A stretch of 36,622 nucleotides of DNA from Chara braunii. Taxonomy: Eukaryota; Streptophyta; Charophyceae; Charales; Characeae. Positions 1 through 8,811 of this stretch are shown piece after piece; within the stretch, counting starts at the first letter, position 1, and every line of letters starts with the position of its first letter. The DNA lies in NCBI GenBank assembly GCA_003427395.1, contig BFEA01000070.1, positions 3,762,709 to 3,799,330 of the forward strand, written 5' to 3'. The translations under genes were made by a program, and so were the position numbers. Under the pieces are notes generated by a model. The model was given only the letters and a program-made list of their open reading frames with translations. It ran no database searches and had not been told where the DNA came from.

Positions 1-58
<58 letters not shown>
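1..58. repeat. (AG)n microsatellite at window edge
   Basis: Pure AG dinucleotide tract reaching the first base. The window also ends in an (AG)n tract, and its only run of N lies inside a third, so this is probably an assembly break point rather than a biological boundary. Confidence 0.97.
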
Positions 59-59
<1 letters not shown>

Positions 60-420
60 CACCCGTAGAGCACCGACCGGCGAGCACACGCACACGGACC
101 ACGGAGCACACAGGCGCACGTTGAGAAAGACAGACGAAGTGCCGGGCGATTGGAGAAGTGGCCGTGGGCTGCAACAACATTGCGCGCAGGCGATTGGAGG
201 GGTGGGCCGGCAATGAAAAAACGGGCGCGCGGGCGATTCGGCGCTTCCGGTACCAAACGCAGACCTTGGAGGAGTGGGGGGGGGGCACGATGACGGGCCG
301 ACGGGCTGGATGACGGGCAGGCGAACGGGCGGGAGAATGGGCGGACGGAGGGGTGGCCCACGATTCGAGGTGTGGGCGTGCCTGCAATTCGGCGCCTCCA
401 GTAGCGACATCGCACGACCC
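59..420. other. GC-rich stretch without recognisable gene
   Basis: Sequence rich in cgggcg/gacgggc-like words with a G run near 278. The open frame over 274-567 is Gly/Arg-rich because of this composition and runs into the palindrome; I see no conserved domain. Confidence 0.5.
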
Positions 421-532
421 GAATCGCAGGCCGGTAACGCGCCGCGGACGGCCCAGATCGCAGGCCGATCAGAAAGCTTTCTGATCGGCCTGCAATCTGG
501 GCCGTCCGCGGCGCGTTACTGGCCTGCGATTC
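421..532. repeat. 112-bp near-perfect palindrome (56-bp arms, no spacer)
   Basis: The left arm 421-476 is the reverse complement of 477-532, centred on agaaag/ctttct. Only two pairs mismatch: 433/520 and 459/494. Each mismatch is a CpG in the left arm facing a CpA-type change in the right arm, which fits deamination after the palindrome formed. The arms carry no coding signal. It could be a fold-back or MITE-like element, or a library or assembly chimera; the two sequence differences argue against a trivial copy of one read. Confidence 0.93.
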
Positions 533-780
533 AGGCCGTGAGATATGACGTTTGGCAGTTCTTATAGTAGGTGTAGATGTAGATGTAGATGCTCATTCCT
601 ATCATTTAGCAGTTCCGCACGGGGAATAGGAGAGGATATAAGGAAAAGGGAGGGTGTGGAGAAAGAAGGGAGAAGAAAGAGCAGGGAAAAGTAGGACCCC
701 AGTAGATCCTGAATACTCACCAGTACAAGTGACTGCCAGAGAACGGCAAGAAAGACGGTGACCACTCAATGTCACCTTCG

Positions 781-870
781 TCCCAAATAGAACGCACAGT
801 CATTATCCCCGTACGTAGACTGAAGGTTGCCCCAAATACAGCCATAATGCGCGTACATTCTATTTGGGGA
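781..870. repeat. Imperfect inverted repeat, related to sequence near 32226-32290
   Basis: The ends 781-806 and 844-870 are imperfect reverse complements built around cccaaatag and ctatttggg. The inner part (gccccaaatacagccataa ... ggggaagaccgt) resembles gccccgaacacagccataa ... ggggaagaccgt near 32226-32290, so both look like remnants of one short dispersed repeat. Confidence 0.6.
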
Positions 871-883
871 AGACCGTAGGGTC

Positions 884-978
884 ACACAGAAAAATGAATG
901 GAGGAGCAGGTGTTATATATAGCGATTGCCTCGCACAGAAAAATAAATGGAGCAGCAGGTGTTATAGCGATTGTGCAC
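884..978. repeat. Tandem duplication of about 48 bp
   Basis: The words cacagaaaaat(g/a)aatggag, gcaggtgttata and agcgattg occur twice in the same order, with a short TATA expansion in the first copy. The small open frames across it show no domain. Confidence 0.75.
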
Positions 979-1380
979 ACCGCCCCCACAGACGGGGCAA
1001 GACTGGTTCTGGAGTGGCCAGTTGAAGCACCACATCCAATCGTTGCAGGGACAGTCACTGTGTGGAAGGGTGCAGATGGATATCACAGTCAACATGGCGT
1101 CTACATGCTAGGAACAGAGAGACAAGGTGATTGCCGTTAGAACACCAGTTCAGCCGAGCTTATTTGTACAAAGCCACTGTTCGCAGCCTATCTCGTGAGG
1201 TATTTTGTCTAATAGGCTAGAAATTGCTCATGATCCTATTCTTAGCCGAAGCCGGGTGATGGCGCCCCGGAATCTCGAGTTTTTCCTTATATGTTCTCCA
1301 CTATGTTCCTAATGGGACGCTGGGCCCGGTTCCCAGCACGTGCGGCTCCCCATGAATAGATTGGAGCTTTGTCTCTCCCC

Positions 1381-1412
1381 CCCCCACCCCAAAAAAAAAA
1401 AAAAAAAAAAAA
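1381..1412. repeat. C-run followed by A-run
   Basis: A homopolymeric C stretch is followed by about 20 A. Nothing else is recognised in the 1140-1600 interval. Confidence 0.85.
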
Positions 1413-1611
1413 GCAAGCTGTTCGCAACTCCACAGCCTCCGACTGGGCCTTTTCTTAGTGGCCTCCACGGCCCACTCCCGGCCCAGGCCTGAAGCGTAAT
1501 GCTCTTACCACATACACAGGTTGACTTAGCTTTGGGCACAGACTGTCATTAGAAGTGTGAAAACATTGTCAAGGACTCATACAGACCATACCCTCATCAT
1601 GCTCACAAGAC

Positions 1612-1722
1612 AAAGTCGGTCGTAGTGATCCAGGGACTCATGTGGAACGGCCCTCACTCAACGGATCAGAGATACGCCTGGGATAACAGGCTGATGACTT
1701 CCAAGAGCTCATATTGACGGAG
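1612..1722 (+). pseudogene. LSU rRNA domain V fragment, copy 1 (organellar type)
   Basis: Blocks in order match the peptidyl-transferase region of bacterial and organellar large-subunit rRNA: aaagtcggtc, tagtgatcca, a variant of the gtggaagggc block, ctcaacggat, gggataacaggctgat, ccaagagctcat and ttgacgga. Divergent positions and the isolated context make it a nuclear insertion of organellar DNA, not a working rRNA gene. The atattgacgg form suggests a mitochondrial source, but I could not compare with a reference. Confidence 0.8.
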
Positions 1723-1860
1723 CAAAGTCGGTCATAGTGATCCAGGGGACTCATGTGGAAGGGCTCTCACTTAACGGATCAGAGATACGCCCAGGATAAG
1801 AGGCTGATGACTCCCAAAAGCTCATATTGACGGAGCCATTTTAGCATCTCATATCTTGGG
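1723..1860 (+). pseudogene. LSU rRNA domain V fragment, copy 2 (tandem)
   Basis: A second copy of the preceding fragment with a period of 111 bp: tagtgatcca, gtggaagggc, ttaacggat, ggataagaggctgatga, atattgacgga. It appears to run slightly further 3' (cattttagcatctcat, similar to the tttggcacctcgatg block). The two copies differ at several sites, so the duplication is not recent. Confidence 0.77.
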
Positions 1861-1980
1861 GTACTTCACTGTACGTGTCTAGGCATGAAGCCCTATATGT
1901 GCTGGGAGTATCCGACCAAACTGTGTAGGCGTGAAGCTGGATATATGCTGGGAACTTTGAGTATCCCACCAAAATGAGTC
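1861..1980. repeat. Degenerate tandem duplication
   Basis: A unit of the form gtgt(a/c)taggc(a/g)tgaagc ... atat(g)tgctggga ... gtatccgaccaaa occurs twice with small indels. Confidence 0.6.
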
Positions 1981-2027
1981 CGTGCCGACAATCAGCAGGG
2001 AAGGAAGGAAGTACATGTGTCAGGGAT

Positions 2028-2111
2028 GTAATACATGTGTTGATACATGTGCTTGGCCCCTCAATGGAAGTAATACATGTGTTGATACATGTGCTTGGCC
2101 CCTCAATTACT
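2028..2111. repeat. 42-bp tandem duplication
   Basis: gtaatacatgtgttgata followed by catgtgcttggcccctcaat is repeated at 2028-2069 and 2070-2111, almost identically. Confidence 0.9.
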
Positions 2112-2780
2112 ACACGCCAGACATCCCTGCTTGGGATGATGATATAGTCTGAACTTCATGGCAACACCAAGGCTAAAGTCATTCAAACAAGGCGACTTGT
2201 AAGTGAGATTGGTCCATTTATTTTAAGACACTACTGGTGCATTTATATATTGCAGACTGCGCCACTTCCTGCATGCCACTATCCATAGTATCAGGAAATG
2301 CTGATGACATGTTAACCTCACATCAGTTGGGTCATCACAGAGCAGCCGTGAGCAGAGAGTTTCTCGTGCTTGTACTTGTTCTACCAACATAGCCTGTCCC
2401 CGAAAGGGGGAAGTAGGGTGCACCTGCACTCAATTACCGCCAGGTGCGGTCCAAAACGGTCTCCTGTCTTTCTGAACAGACTAACGGGAGACCTAGACAA
2501 GATAGGGCTGCTGTGCCCCGAACGTACCCCTGTGCGAAGAAAAAACGGGATTACCCCCCCGTTGTGAGTCTAGGCTGGGGGCTGGGGGTCGATACAGAAG
2601 AACGACGGGCTCACCTTCACGGACGAGAGGTATGCACTTCTGCACCGGGTTTCCAGCTGGTGCAGCTCCCCACCAATGGAATGGAGCCATCAAACAACTG
2701 CGGGCTTTCAATCTCTGGGATGCTCTCACCACTATCATCCATTCTTATCACTATCATCCATTCCGCCAAATGATACTTTC
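2112..2780. other. No gene recognised
   Basis: Unique-looking sequence with several short open frames on both strands, none with a recognisable domain. A short inverted pair gcacctg/caggtgc lies near 2419-2449. Confidence 0.4.
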
Positions 2781-2793
2781 TTTTCTTTTCTTT

Positions 2794-2833
<40 letters not shown>

Positions 2834-2838
2834 TCCTT
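2781..2838. repeat. (CTTT)n/(TTTCT)n microsatellite
   Basis: Pyrimidine-rich simple repeat. Ser/Phe/Leu-rich open frames across it are artefacts of the repeat. Confidence 0.92.
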
Positions 2839-2895
2839 CCGTGTTCAAGAAGGAAAAAAAGCAAGCCCTAGGTTGACCACCGGCTTACCTCCGCA

Positions 2896-2947
2896 GGCGG
2901 ATATTGCCGATGTTGTTCGCCGGCGGATATTGCCGATGTTGTTCGTC
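2896..2947. repeat. 26-bp tandem duplication
   Basis: ggcggatattgccgatgttg plus ttcg(c/t)c is repeated twice back to back. Confidence 0.9.
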
Positions 2948-3129
2948 GATCTCTCCTCTCCTCTCGTCTGGGCTGGAGGCCGACACAGTTGGTAGAAGAT
3001 GGAAAGACAGATGTTCACCTTCTTGTCACCCTGCCTCCTTCTCTCTTGCAGGCCATAACATGATGCAATTAGCCTATCGCACCCCGCGACACGTCAGTCC
3101 AATCCAACCGGCAAATAGTGTAACGTTTG

Positions 3130-3575
3130 GACACATAGATCCGACCCATCCATCCAACCATCATGTCCGCCTCCACATCCATCCATCCTTTTGCAAATTT
3201 ACTCCTCTATCCACCCGGCTCTCCTCATCCTTCCATCCTGACCATCCACCCACGCATCTCGATGATCCATCCATCCATCATGCATCCGTATAATCCATCC
3301 GCCCACGCATGCATCCCGATGATCCATCCATCCATCCATGCATCCCGATGATCCATCCATCCATCCATGCATCCCCGTGATCCATCCTTCCATGCACCCC
3401 AATGATCCATCCATGCATTGCATCCCGACGAGCCATCCACCCATCGATCCATGCATGCACCCCGATGATATACTAACTATCCATACATCCGTCCATCCGT
3501 GCATGCATCCCAATGATCTACCTATCTTATGCATGTATCTCGATGATCCATCCATCCATCCATCCACCAATTCGA
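3130..3575. repeat. ATCC-based minisatellite (about 0.45 kb)
   Basis: Tandem array of catcc/atcc words organised into longer units of the type gatgatccatccatccatgcatccc. It keeps long frames open on both strands, with proteins rich in His/Pro/Ser on one strand and Met/Asp/Gly/Trp on the other, as expected for a 4-bp-based repeat without stop codons. Confidence 0.9.
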
Positions 3576-3784
3576 CCAATGCCATCACTTAGCTACGTGG
3601 ACGATGGCATTCGTTGGAAGAATTCCGGGAGCGATTTTCTTTGGTCGCTGACGAACGATTCCCTTTGTCGAACCAGCATGTTTTGACGAGCGAAAAACAG
3701 TTGTGACAAGGGGGCACGTGCCCAAGAGGACTGAACAGGACAAATCACAATCGTCATTACCACAGCGCTGGCATCTCCTCCTCC

Positions 3785-4134
3785 TTATCCAAACAGTAAA
3801 TGTTGCAGCAACGGAATCACCAAAAGCTCCGAGAAATCCTCGAATACAGCGCGCACCTCCTCTTCTGACTCGGCATCCATTACATCGCCGTATCGGAAAG
3901 AGAAGATAGCCACAGCGGTCAACGGGATCGGAATGAGAGAGTCAAACCCAATGATCCTATCCCATAGGAGAAGCACCTGCTCCACTTCCAAGAGGCCAAC
4001 AAAGGCATGGACGATCCACGGAAATGCTACGGACAAAGGCGGACAGTCCAAGTCCAGCAAATGCATTACCAGGTCGGGATGGATGTCGTAAAGCAGACTC
4101 TCAAACAGCTGACATAATGGCAGCAAGGAGCCAG
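3785..4134 (-). CDS. TBC1D19-like Rab-GAP-family protein, last exon
   Basis: This 3' exon encodes the C-terminal TBC half: LLPLCQLFESLL, then PWIVHAFVGLLEVEQVLLLW, DRIIGFDSL, an AxFSFR segment and an acidic stretch ending in LLQHLLFG and a TAA at 3787-3785. Order and motifs match the end of TBC1D19 as I recall it (LLFE-LL; FKW-AFSGYL; QLLLLWDR; LEILAVLAAAVFAFR; ADLS-VMPLLQ-FLF). The acceptor ttacag|CTGG (AG at 4136-4135) restores the frame with the donor at 11285/11284 as a phase-1 junction (SSQ-AGSLLPLC). Family members are Rab-GAP-like proteins of membrane traffic; activity of this subfamily is not established by the sequence. Confidence 0.85.
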
Positions 4135-4478
4135 CTGTAAATTGACGGATCGGCCGGTTGGAGGCAGGCGATTGATGGACACGTCGTTGTTGATGGGTTG
4201 TTGATTTGTTCGTTTCGACAAGATCAAGGCAAGCAAAGTGAAGACAAAGCCGATCGCAAAAAACTTAGATTAGATCAAAAAATCAGATTAGATTGCGCGC
4301 TCGACTCTGCGCTTCATTGCTCCATCCAGTCAAAAGATATAGCTTTCCCTCCACCGCCATCAAAACAGACGAAACAACAGCTATACTTAGCACCCCTCTC
4401 CTTCGGAAAGTTAAGTGGTAAGACATCAAATGCATTCGACATAACATAGAATTACCATCAACTCCAAAAGAACTGGGG

Positions 4479-4479
<1 letters not shown>

Positions 4480-4569
<90 letters not shown>

Positions 4570-4578
4570 GTCTCTGTG
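4480..4578. repeat. (CT)n microsatellite
   Basis: About 40 CT units followed by tgtctctctgtctctgt. It makes Arg/Glu-repeat frames on the minus strand that are not genes. Confidence 0.97.
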
Positions 4579-5569
4579 GCAGGTCTCCACGACTGAACAG
4601 CAACAGCGGACGACCTGCATGAAGCCTGAACACATCAACCTTCTCCTTCCTCGTCAATGGCATTGTCCTTGTCGTCCTGGTCGTCCTCGTTTTCCTCTTC
4701 ATCATCCCTGCACGTCATGTCTGCATGTAATAACCAAAACTGCGGAAAGCTGGGATTGTGTAGCCGATCCTAGCCAGATAGTGTGTGTGTTGTTTTTTTT
4801 TCCGTTTCTTTTTCTTCATTTGAACTGGATAAGTGGTCGCATACTCGTAATCCTGGCTTCCGAGAATCCCTGGTGATGAATGCGTGTCTTTACCAGCAGA
4901 AACGACGGTACGCGACGATGCAGAGGAAGGAGAGGGATGACGTCAACAACCACGACGAGGAGGAACTCTACACCACGAACATAATGAAAAAGGTGTTTCT
5001 CCAAACGAAATGAAAAAAAGATGTCCCACATAGTCCCGGCTGGCTTTCGCGAGTCTCTTCATACGCGCCCAATTCAATTGTGGAAAAGCACTATAGTCTC
5101 GAGTGGTGGCGACTAAAGGAATTGCCTGCCCGTCTTTCCCTGAGCAGAACGCACCCTCATTATGACTCTATCTTACGGGAAGGATAGCGTGCAAACATTC
5201 ATGATGAGGCTGCGAGCCTCGTCTCGTTTTGCACAGGCTATGACACCTGGGAGCCCCAAGGGCTGTAGCACTATGCAGTTTTTCGTGGACTCCATCACTT
5301 GGCCAGGAACGTCAACCTCAATTTGCCTTATTTCCTAGTTGATGTGGTATGTACAGAGACAGGAAAATAACACAGACGGGGAGCACTCTACCGCTGTCCC
5401 AGGGTTGCCATCTGTCTGTGTTATTCCCCAATTGATCAAGTACATAAACATCCCTACAGGGCCTACAGAGTCATACATACATACGAACAAGCAGCCTGGA
5501 TACCGTCGACGAATCGATATGCAGATCGATAGACAGAGGAACACACATATGCATACATATCGTCAAACA
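4579..5569. other. Intronic sequence, no recognisable element
   Basis: Several short open frames on both strands without domains. Around 5383-5430 gacgggga and atctgtctgtg... look like isolated remnants, but nothing can be named. Confidence 0.4.
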
Positions 5570-5775
5570 GAGCTGCCCCGTAAATCGTAGGCAGAGAGGG
5601 AGACGAGGACAACAAACGAGGGGCTGTGACAAACTGTTTCGTTGCAGTTTCACCGACTCATCAGGAGGCTGAACCCTATATATTATTTATTTATATATAT
5701 ATCGTCACAAACAGAACTGCCCGGTAAACCGTAGGCAGAGAGAGAGAAGACGACAACAAACGAGGGGCTATATAT
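5570..5775 (-). mobile_element. Hammerhead-type LTR-like repeat, minus-strand copy A plus truncated second copy
   Basis: On the minus strand the module reads: hammerhead core (5664-5636), then gtcacagcccctcgtttgtt, then ctccctctctgcctac, then a ttacggggcagctctgtttg-like end. A second truncated tail (cccggtaaaccgtaggcag ... acaacaaacgaggggct) lies at about 5703-5769. The same tail follows the hammerhead-like cores at 9477, 9741 and 31773, which defines a dispersed family. TA-repeat expansions flank it. Confidence 0.75.
5636..5680 (-). ncRNA. Hammerhead ribozyme remnant A
   Basis: On the minus strand CTGATGA (5664-5658) and GAAAC (5640-5636), the two conserved core blocks, are both intact. Stem II is GTCGG/TGCAAC and damaged: other copies have GTCGG/CCGAC. 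Upstream, agggttcagcctc corresponds to stem I of the other copies, but the 5' stem III strand is replaced by an AT-rich tract. Probably inactive. Confidence 0.7.
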
Positions 5776-5835
5776 ATATATATCGTCAAATAGATATATA
5801 TATATATATATCATCACAAATATATATATATATAT
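5776..5835. repeat. (TA)n-rich tract
   Basis: Alternating TA runs separated by atcgtcaaatag and catcacaaa. Similar TA runs border the other copies of this repeat family. Confidence 0.85.
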
Positions 5836-6091
5836 ACCTGTTCATCACCTCTTCCGTACAAGGCCAGCCACGTGGATGACAGGTTGAGCGCTGGCTGCCC
5901 CCATCCCCGTGTGTCACAAGGACCCACTTGCACGCAGCCAAAAGGCAAAGAGGTAAAGAAAAGGAGGAGGAAACCAAACCTGACAGGGAAAGAAAGATAA
6001 TCCAATTGTCACAAAGCAAATAACACATCCCACAGATCAACATATCTTTTCTTTTTTCTTTTTTTCTCTTTTTCTTTTCTTCTTTTTTTCT

Positions 6092-6292
6092 TTACCTGTC
6101 CCCACCTCGGCAGATAGGACAGCAACGGTGAGGATGATGTGGATGTTCACAAGGATGCCCAAGGAGAGCTGCGCCAGCACAGCATTCAGCAGGACGGCTA
6201 GCACGAACCATCCCATCAAAACAGTCCTGACAGAGGACATGTTGTCCACATGTCAAAAAAACAGCAGGGCGTTCATCACAGTGCGGCATCAT
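6092..6292 (-). pseudogene. Captured RING-finger (C3HC4-like) gene fragment, copy 1
   Basis: The minus-strand frame has the signature of a RING E3-ligase domain: HCDERPAVFLTCGQHVLCQDC, then a His/Cys-rich spacer and CCPICRGG. These match C-x..-CGxH-xx-C-xx-C ... CPxCR. The first zinc pair is irregular (C-x4-C if the upstream tgt codon is counted) and the frame ends soon after the domain, so it is a fragment, not a whole ligase gene. It lies antisense to the LTR-like element and recurs near 9193-9401. Confidence 0.7.
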
Positions 6293-6373
6293 ACAGTTCT
6301 GATAGCGTCCTTGGGCACAAAAGGGACAGCGTATATCTGGGTGTATATATCGTCATATATATTGTTACAAAAA

Positions 6374-6382
6374 TATCAGAGC
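6374..6382 (+). promoter_or_regulatory. Primer-binding-site-like sequence (initiator tRNA-Met type)
   Basis: TATCAGAGC matches 9 contiguous bases of the plant LTR-element site TGGTATCAGAGC. The same context, followed by gcaaaagcgg, is at 7488; copies at 8821, 9872 and 10591 (minus) read ATCGGAGC. Confidence 0.55.
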
Positions 6383-6439
6383 GCAAAAGCGGAAAAAAAA
6401 AAGAAAGAAAACAAGGAAAAAATGAATTCATTTTTTATC

Positions 6440-6571
6440 TTCTTCCTTGGGGAGTGTTGGTCCTTGGTCTACGCCCGGTCGTTTTGGGGGGTGATTCGAT
6501 GAGGGACCTGGCTAACGTGTTAAACACTCCGCCTGGGGAGTACAGTCGCAAGGCTGAAACTCAAAAAGCAC
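6440..6571 (+). pseudogene. Mitochondrial-type SSU rRNA fragment (NUMT part 1)
   Basis: ctggctaacgtgttaaacac, tccgcctggggagtac, gtcgcaaggctgaaactcaa are in order and correspond to the conserved SSU rRNA stretch before aattgacgggg. The expected gtacggtcgcaagg reads gtacagtcgcaagg, a CpG-type change. The similarity stops abruptly after actcaaa. The upstream gtgttggtccttggtct segment fits the preceding helix region of plant mitochondrial rrn18. Confidence 0.8.
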
Positions 6572-6656
6572 ATTCATAGAGGGCATGTCTTGCTGCACTT
6601 CGTGCCTGGAGCTGTGATGCAAGCCCCCTGGCGCTTAAACAAGATGAGGCGGATCG

Positions 6657-6728
6657 CTGGAGTAAAAGGATTCGAACCTTTGCATGTCGGTATCAAAAAC
6701 CGATGCCTTTCCACTTGGCTATACTCCA
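6657..6728 (-). tRNA. trnQ-UUG: tRNA-Gln(UUG), mitochondrial type, inside NUMT
   Basis: 72 nt on the minus strand. Acceptor TGGAGTA (6728-6722) pairs with TACTCCA (6664-6658), with discriminator G at 6657. The D arm is GCC-AAGTGGAAA-GGC, the anticodon loop TTTTGAT gives UUG, and the T loop is TTCGAAT. CCA is not encoded. It matches the plant mitochondrial trnQ pattern and sits between SSU rRNA and cob pieces, so it is probably a transferred, non-expressed copy, although the cloverleaf is intact. Confidence 0.85.
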
Positions 6729-6831
6729 ATGAGATAACGCGACCGACCAACGGCCTCAATGTCTTAGCTTAGAATTGTGTTTNTGTTTTTCAACTATTTG
6801 ACTACACCATACAAACAACAATTGAATATTT

Positions 6832-6963
6832 ATGGCAAGACAACTATCGATTCTTAAACAACCTATATTTTCTACATTCAACAATCATTTGGTAGATTAT
6901 CCAAGGCCTAGCAATCTCAGCTATTGGTGGGGTTTTGGATCTCTTGCTGGTATTTGTTTGGTA
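6832..6963 (+). pseudogene. cob: 5' fragment of mitochondrial cob (cytochrome b), NUMT part 3
   Basis: Begins ATGGCAAGACAACTATC ([13 protein letters not shown]), then NHLVDYP and [18 protein letters not shown], the conserved N-terminus of plant and algal cytochrome b. The similarity stops after CLV (about 6963), where the sequence switches to a repeat (actccccctgatcag). Only about 44 codons remain. One residue in YPxPSN is Arg where Thr is usual. One N lies upstream at 6783. Confidence 0.88.
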
Positions 6964-7215
6964 ACTCCCCCTGATCAGAACCTCTTGCGTACAAGGTGGC
7001 CCACGTGGACGTAGGTTGAGGGGCGGCCCCACCCCGGTGTTTCATTTCGACCCACTTGCACACAGCCAAAAGGCAAAGAGGCAAAGAAAAGAGGAAGGAA
7101 AGAGCCAAACACAACAAAACAGGGGGAAACAAATCCTAGATGACAAGTCCCACATATAAGCACCGCCCCCACGTCACAGGCCAAACGACGGGACCAGACC
7201 AACCAGGATATCAAA
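6964..7215 (+). mobile_element. LTR-like repeat, second subtype, copy E
   Basis: Shares actccccctg(a/c)tca, aacctcttgcgtacaagg, cacgtggacgtaggttgag, cacttgcacacagccaaaag, aacaaaacagggggaaacaa, cctagatgacaagtcccaca and accaaccaggatatca with 8425-8720. A diverged relative of the block at 5836. No coding capacity. Confidence 0.7.
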
Positions 7216-7289
7216 ACACCTTCCCTGCAAAAAAGGGAATCAATCTATTGCAACTGCCGCCGTCTGTGCTGAAGGATGTCCAACAAAAC

Positions 7290-7500
7290 TAAAAGACAAT
7301 CCCAGATGGCGATTCCCACATAAAAGCACCGCCCCCAAATGCACAGGCCGAACAATGGGAAACAACCAACCAGGATGCCAAAATAAAAAAAGAACCCGGA
7401 CGACTAGGCCCACATGAAAGCACGGCTACGCATCCTAAAATAGAACGAACAACAGGACAAACCAACCGGGAAGCATCGTCACGAAGATATCAGAGCGCAA
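7290..7500 (+). mobile_element. Truncated copies of the second-subtype repeat
   Basis: Two partial echoes of the cacaagcaccgcccccnnntcacagg ... accaaccaggat segment, ending in tatcagagcgcaaaagcg at 7488, the primer-site-like motif also seen at 6374. Confidence 0.6.
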
Positions 7501-8400
7501 AAGCGATAAAAACAGAAAATGGTGGGACTGCCCAAAATCACGCAGATGGTGGAAATGGTGGGAATACCACCGGAAACGTTTTACAGGTCTGTCCGTATTT
7601 GTTGGGCAGCGGTGGGCGTTGTTGGGGGGAGTTCCAGAGGGATACAGCGGAAAGGTAGGGTGGGGCTATATTGCCCAAGTGTGTAGAGTGATCTTACTCT
7701 GGGTCATCTGGTTGGAAAGAAAGGTCTGAGATTCAAGGGGAAAGGCTTGACTGATAAGCAGGCAGGCGCTACACTCAAGCTTCTCCTGGCTGTAGCGATC
7801 AAGGCCGACTGGACACTGAAAGTTCTTGGGGGAGACAGGCTCGGGCGAGAGGATTGGTTTCGTAGGACACGGTGTGTCAGAGAGCAACTAGCCAAGATCA
7901 ATTCAGAAGGGAACCTGACATTGTGTGGTTGGATTGAGAACAGTTAAGTCGGACCACGATCAAAAGGTAGCAGTAGGTGCTAGGCTAGGGTTCGGTTCTC
8001 AAAAGGAAGGCTTTTGTTTTATGAACCAGGTGCACTCGGTTCCAGTCAGCGGTTGCAGTAGACCGCAAGAGTGGGGAGGGATGGAGAGTGTCAGGGTCTG
8101 CTAAATGGAACAAATGTTCCTCTCGGTCAATTAGACTGGACTCAGACCGGAGATAGGTCTGTGAAATGGGGCAGGGCAGTAGGTATTGTGAATGGGAGCA
8201 AAACTAGCGAGTGGACCTGTTAAGCTGATAAGATAGGAGAGCAGTGCTTAGAGAGGATCGGGTGCATGTGGAATATTGATGAGTAAAGCTAAGCCGGCTG
8301 ATGCTGCCGGGATAACCTCCGTGTCGAATTGTGAGGATCCCCGGCCTCGTTTTGAACACAGTCTGGAAATGAAGTTTTAAAGAAGAAAAAAAAAACACAA
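7501..8400. other. Intronic sequence of unknown nature
   Basis: About 0.9 kb of balanced-composition sequence without a recognisable domain on either strand. It sits between copies of the LTR-like repeat and could be the inner or 3' part of one, but no terminal features were found. Confidence 0.35.
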
Positions 8401-8740
8401 AAAATCAACTCATTTTTTTATCTTCTTCCTTACAACTCCCCCTGCTCATAAAGAACCTCTTTTGCGTACAAGGCCGTCCACGTGGATGTAGGTTGAGCGG
8501 CGGCTGTCCCCACGCCCCTGTGTCATATCGAACCACTTGCACACAGCCAAAAGGCAAAGAGGCAAAGAAAGAGGAATGGAACAGCCAAACATAACAAAAC
8601 AGGGGGAAACAAACATAAACAAATCCTAGATGACAAGTCCCACATGCAAGCACCGCCCCCTCCGTCACAGACCAAACGGCGGGAGGGACCAACCAGGATA
8701 TCAGAACACCCATAGCCTGCAAACAAGCAATCCCAGATAA
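8401..8740 (+). mobile_element. LTR-like repeat, second subtype, copy F
   Basis: Starts with tttttatcttcttcctta, also present at about 6430 beside the NUMT, then repeats the blocks listed for 6964-7215. Minus-strand open frames across it come from the repeat and have no domain. Confidence 0.7.
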
Positions 8741-8811
8741 CAGTGCTCGCCAGGGACTCTGCATCAACTTCAAGAATCCTTTGCCATTGTTATTTGTTGC
8801 AAAAACTGGTA

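Larger units (their letters stand above)
5836..6392 (+). mobile_element. Non-autonomous LTR-like element, internal region copy A
   Basis: A block shared with 8880-9405, 9940-10300 and, inverted, 10421-10612: cctgttcatcacctctt, acaaggccagccacgtggat, gacaggttgagcgctggctg, cacttgcacgcagccaaaag, then a T-rich run, then a segment antisense to a RING-finger coding fragment. At its end aatatcagagcgcaaaagcg (around 6372-6391) has 9 contiguous matches to the initiator-tRNA-Met primer site TGGTATCAGAGC. No polymerase or gag is present. Confidence 0.65.

Noticed and set aside
3130-3575. CRISPR-like array of short direct repeats
   Set aside because: Repeats are contiguous ATCC-based units without regular unique spacers, in a eukaryotic setting.
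3163-3592. Overlapping 60-130-codon open frames on both strands over the ATCC repeat
   Set aside because: A stop-free short tandem repeat keeps all frames open; composition is purely repeat-driven and no domain is present.
7501-8400. Possible autonomous retroelement coding region between LTR-like repeats
   Set aside because: No gag, protease, reverse transcriptase or integrase motif in any frame.
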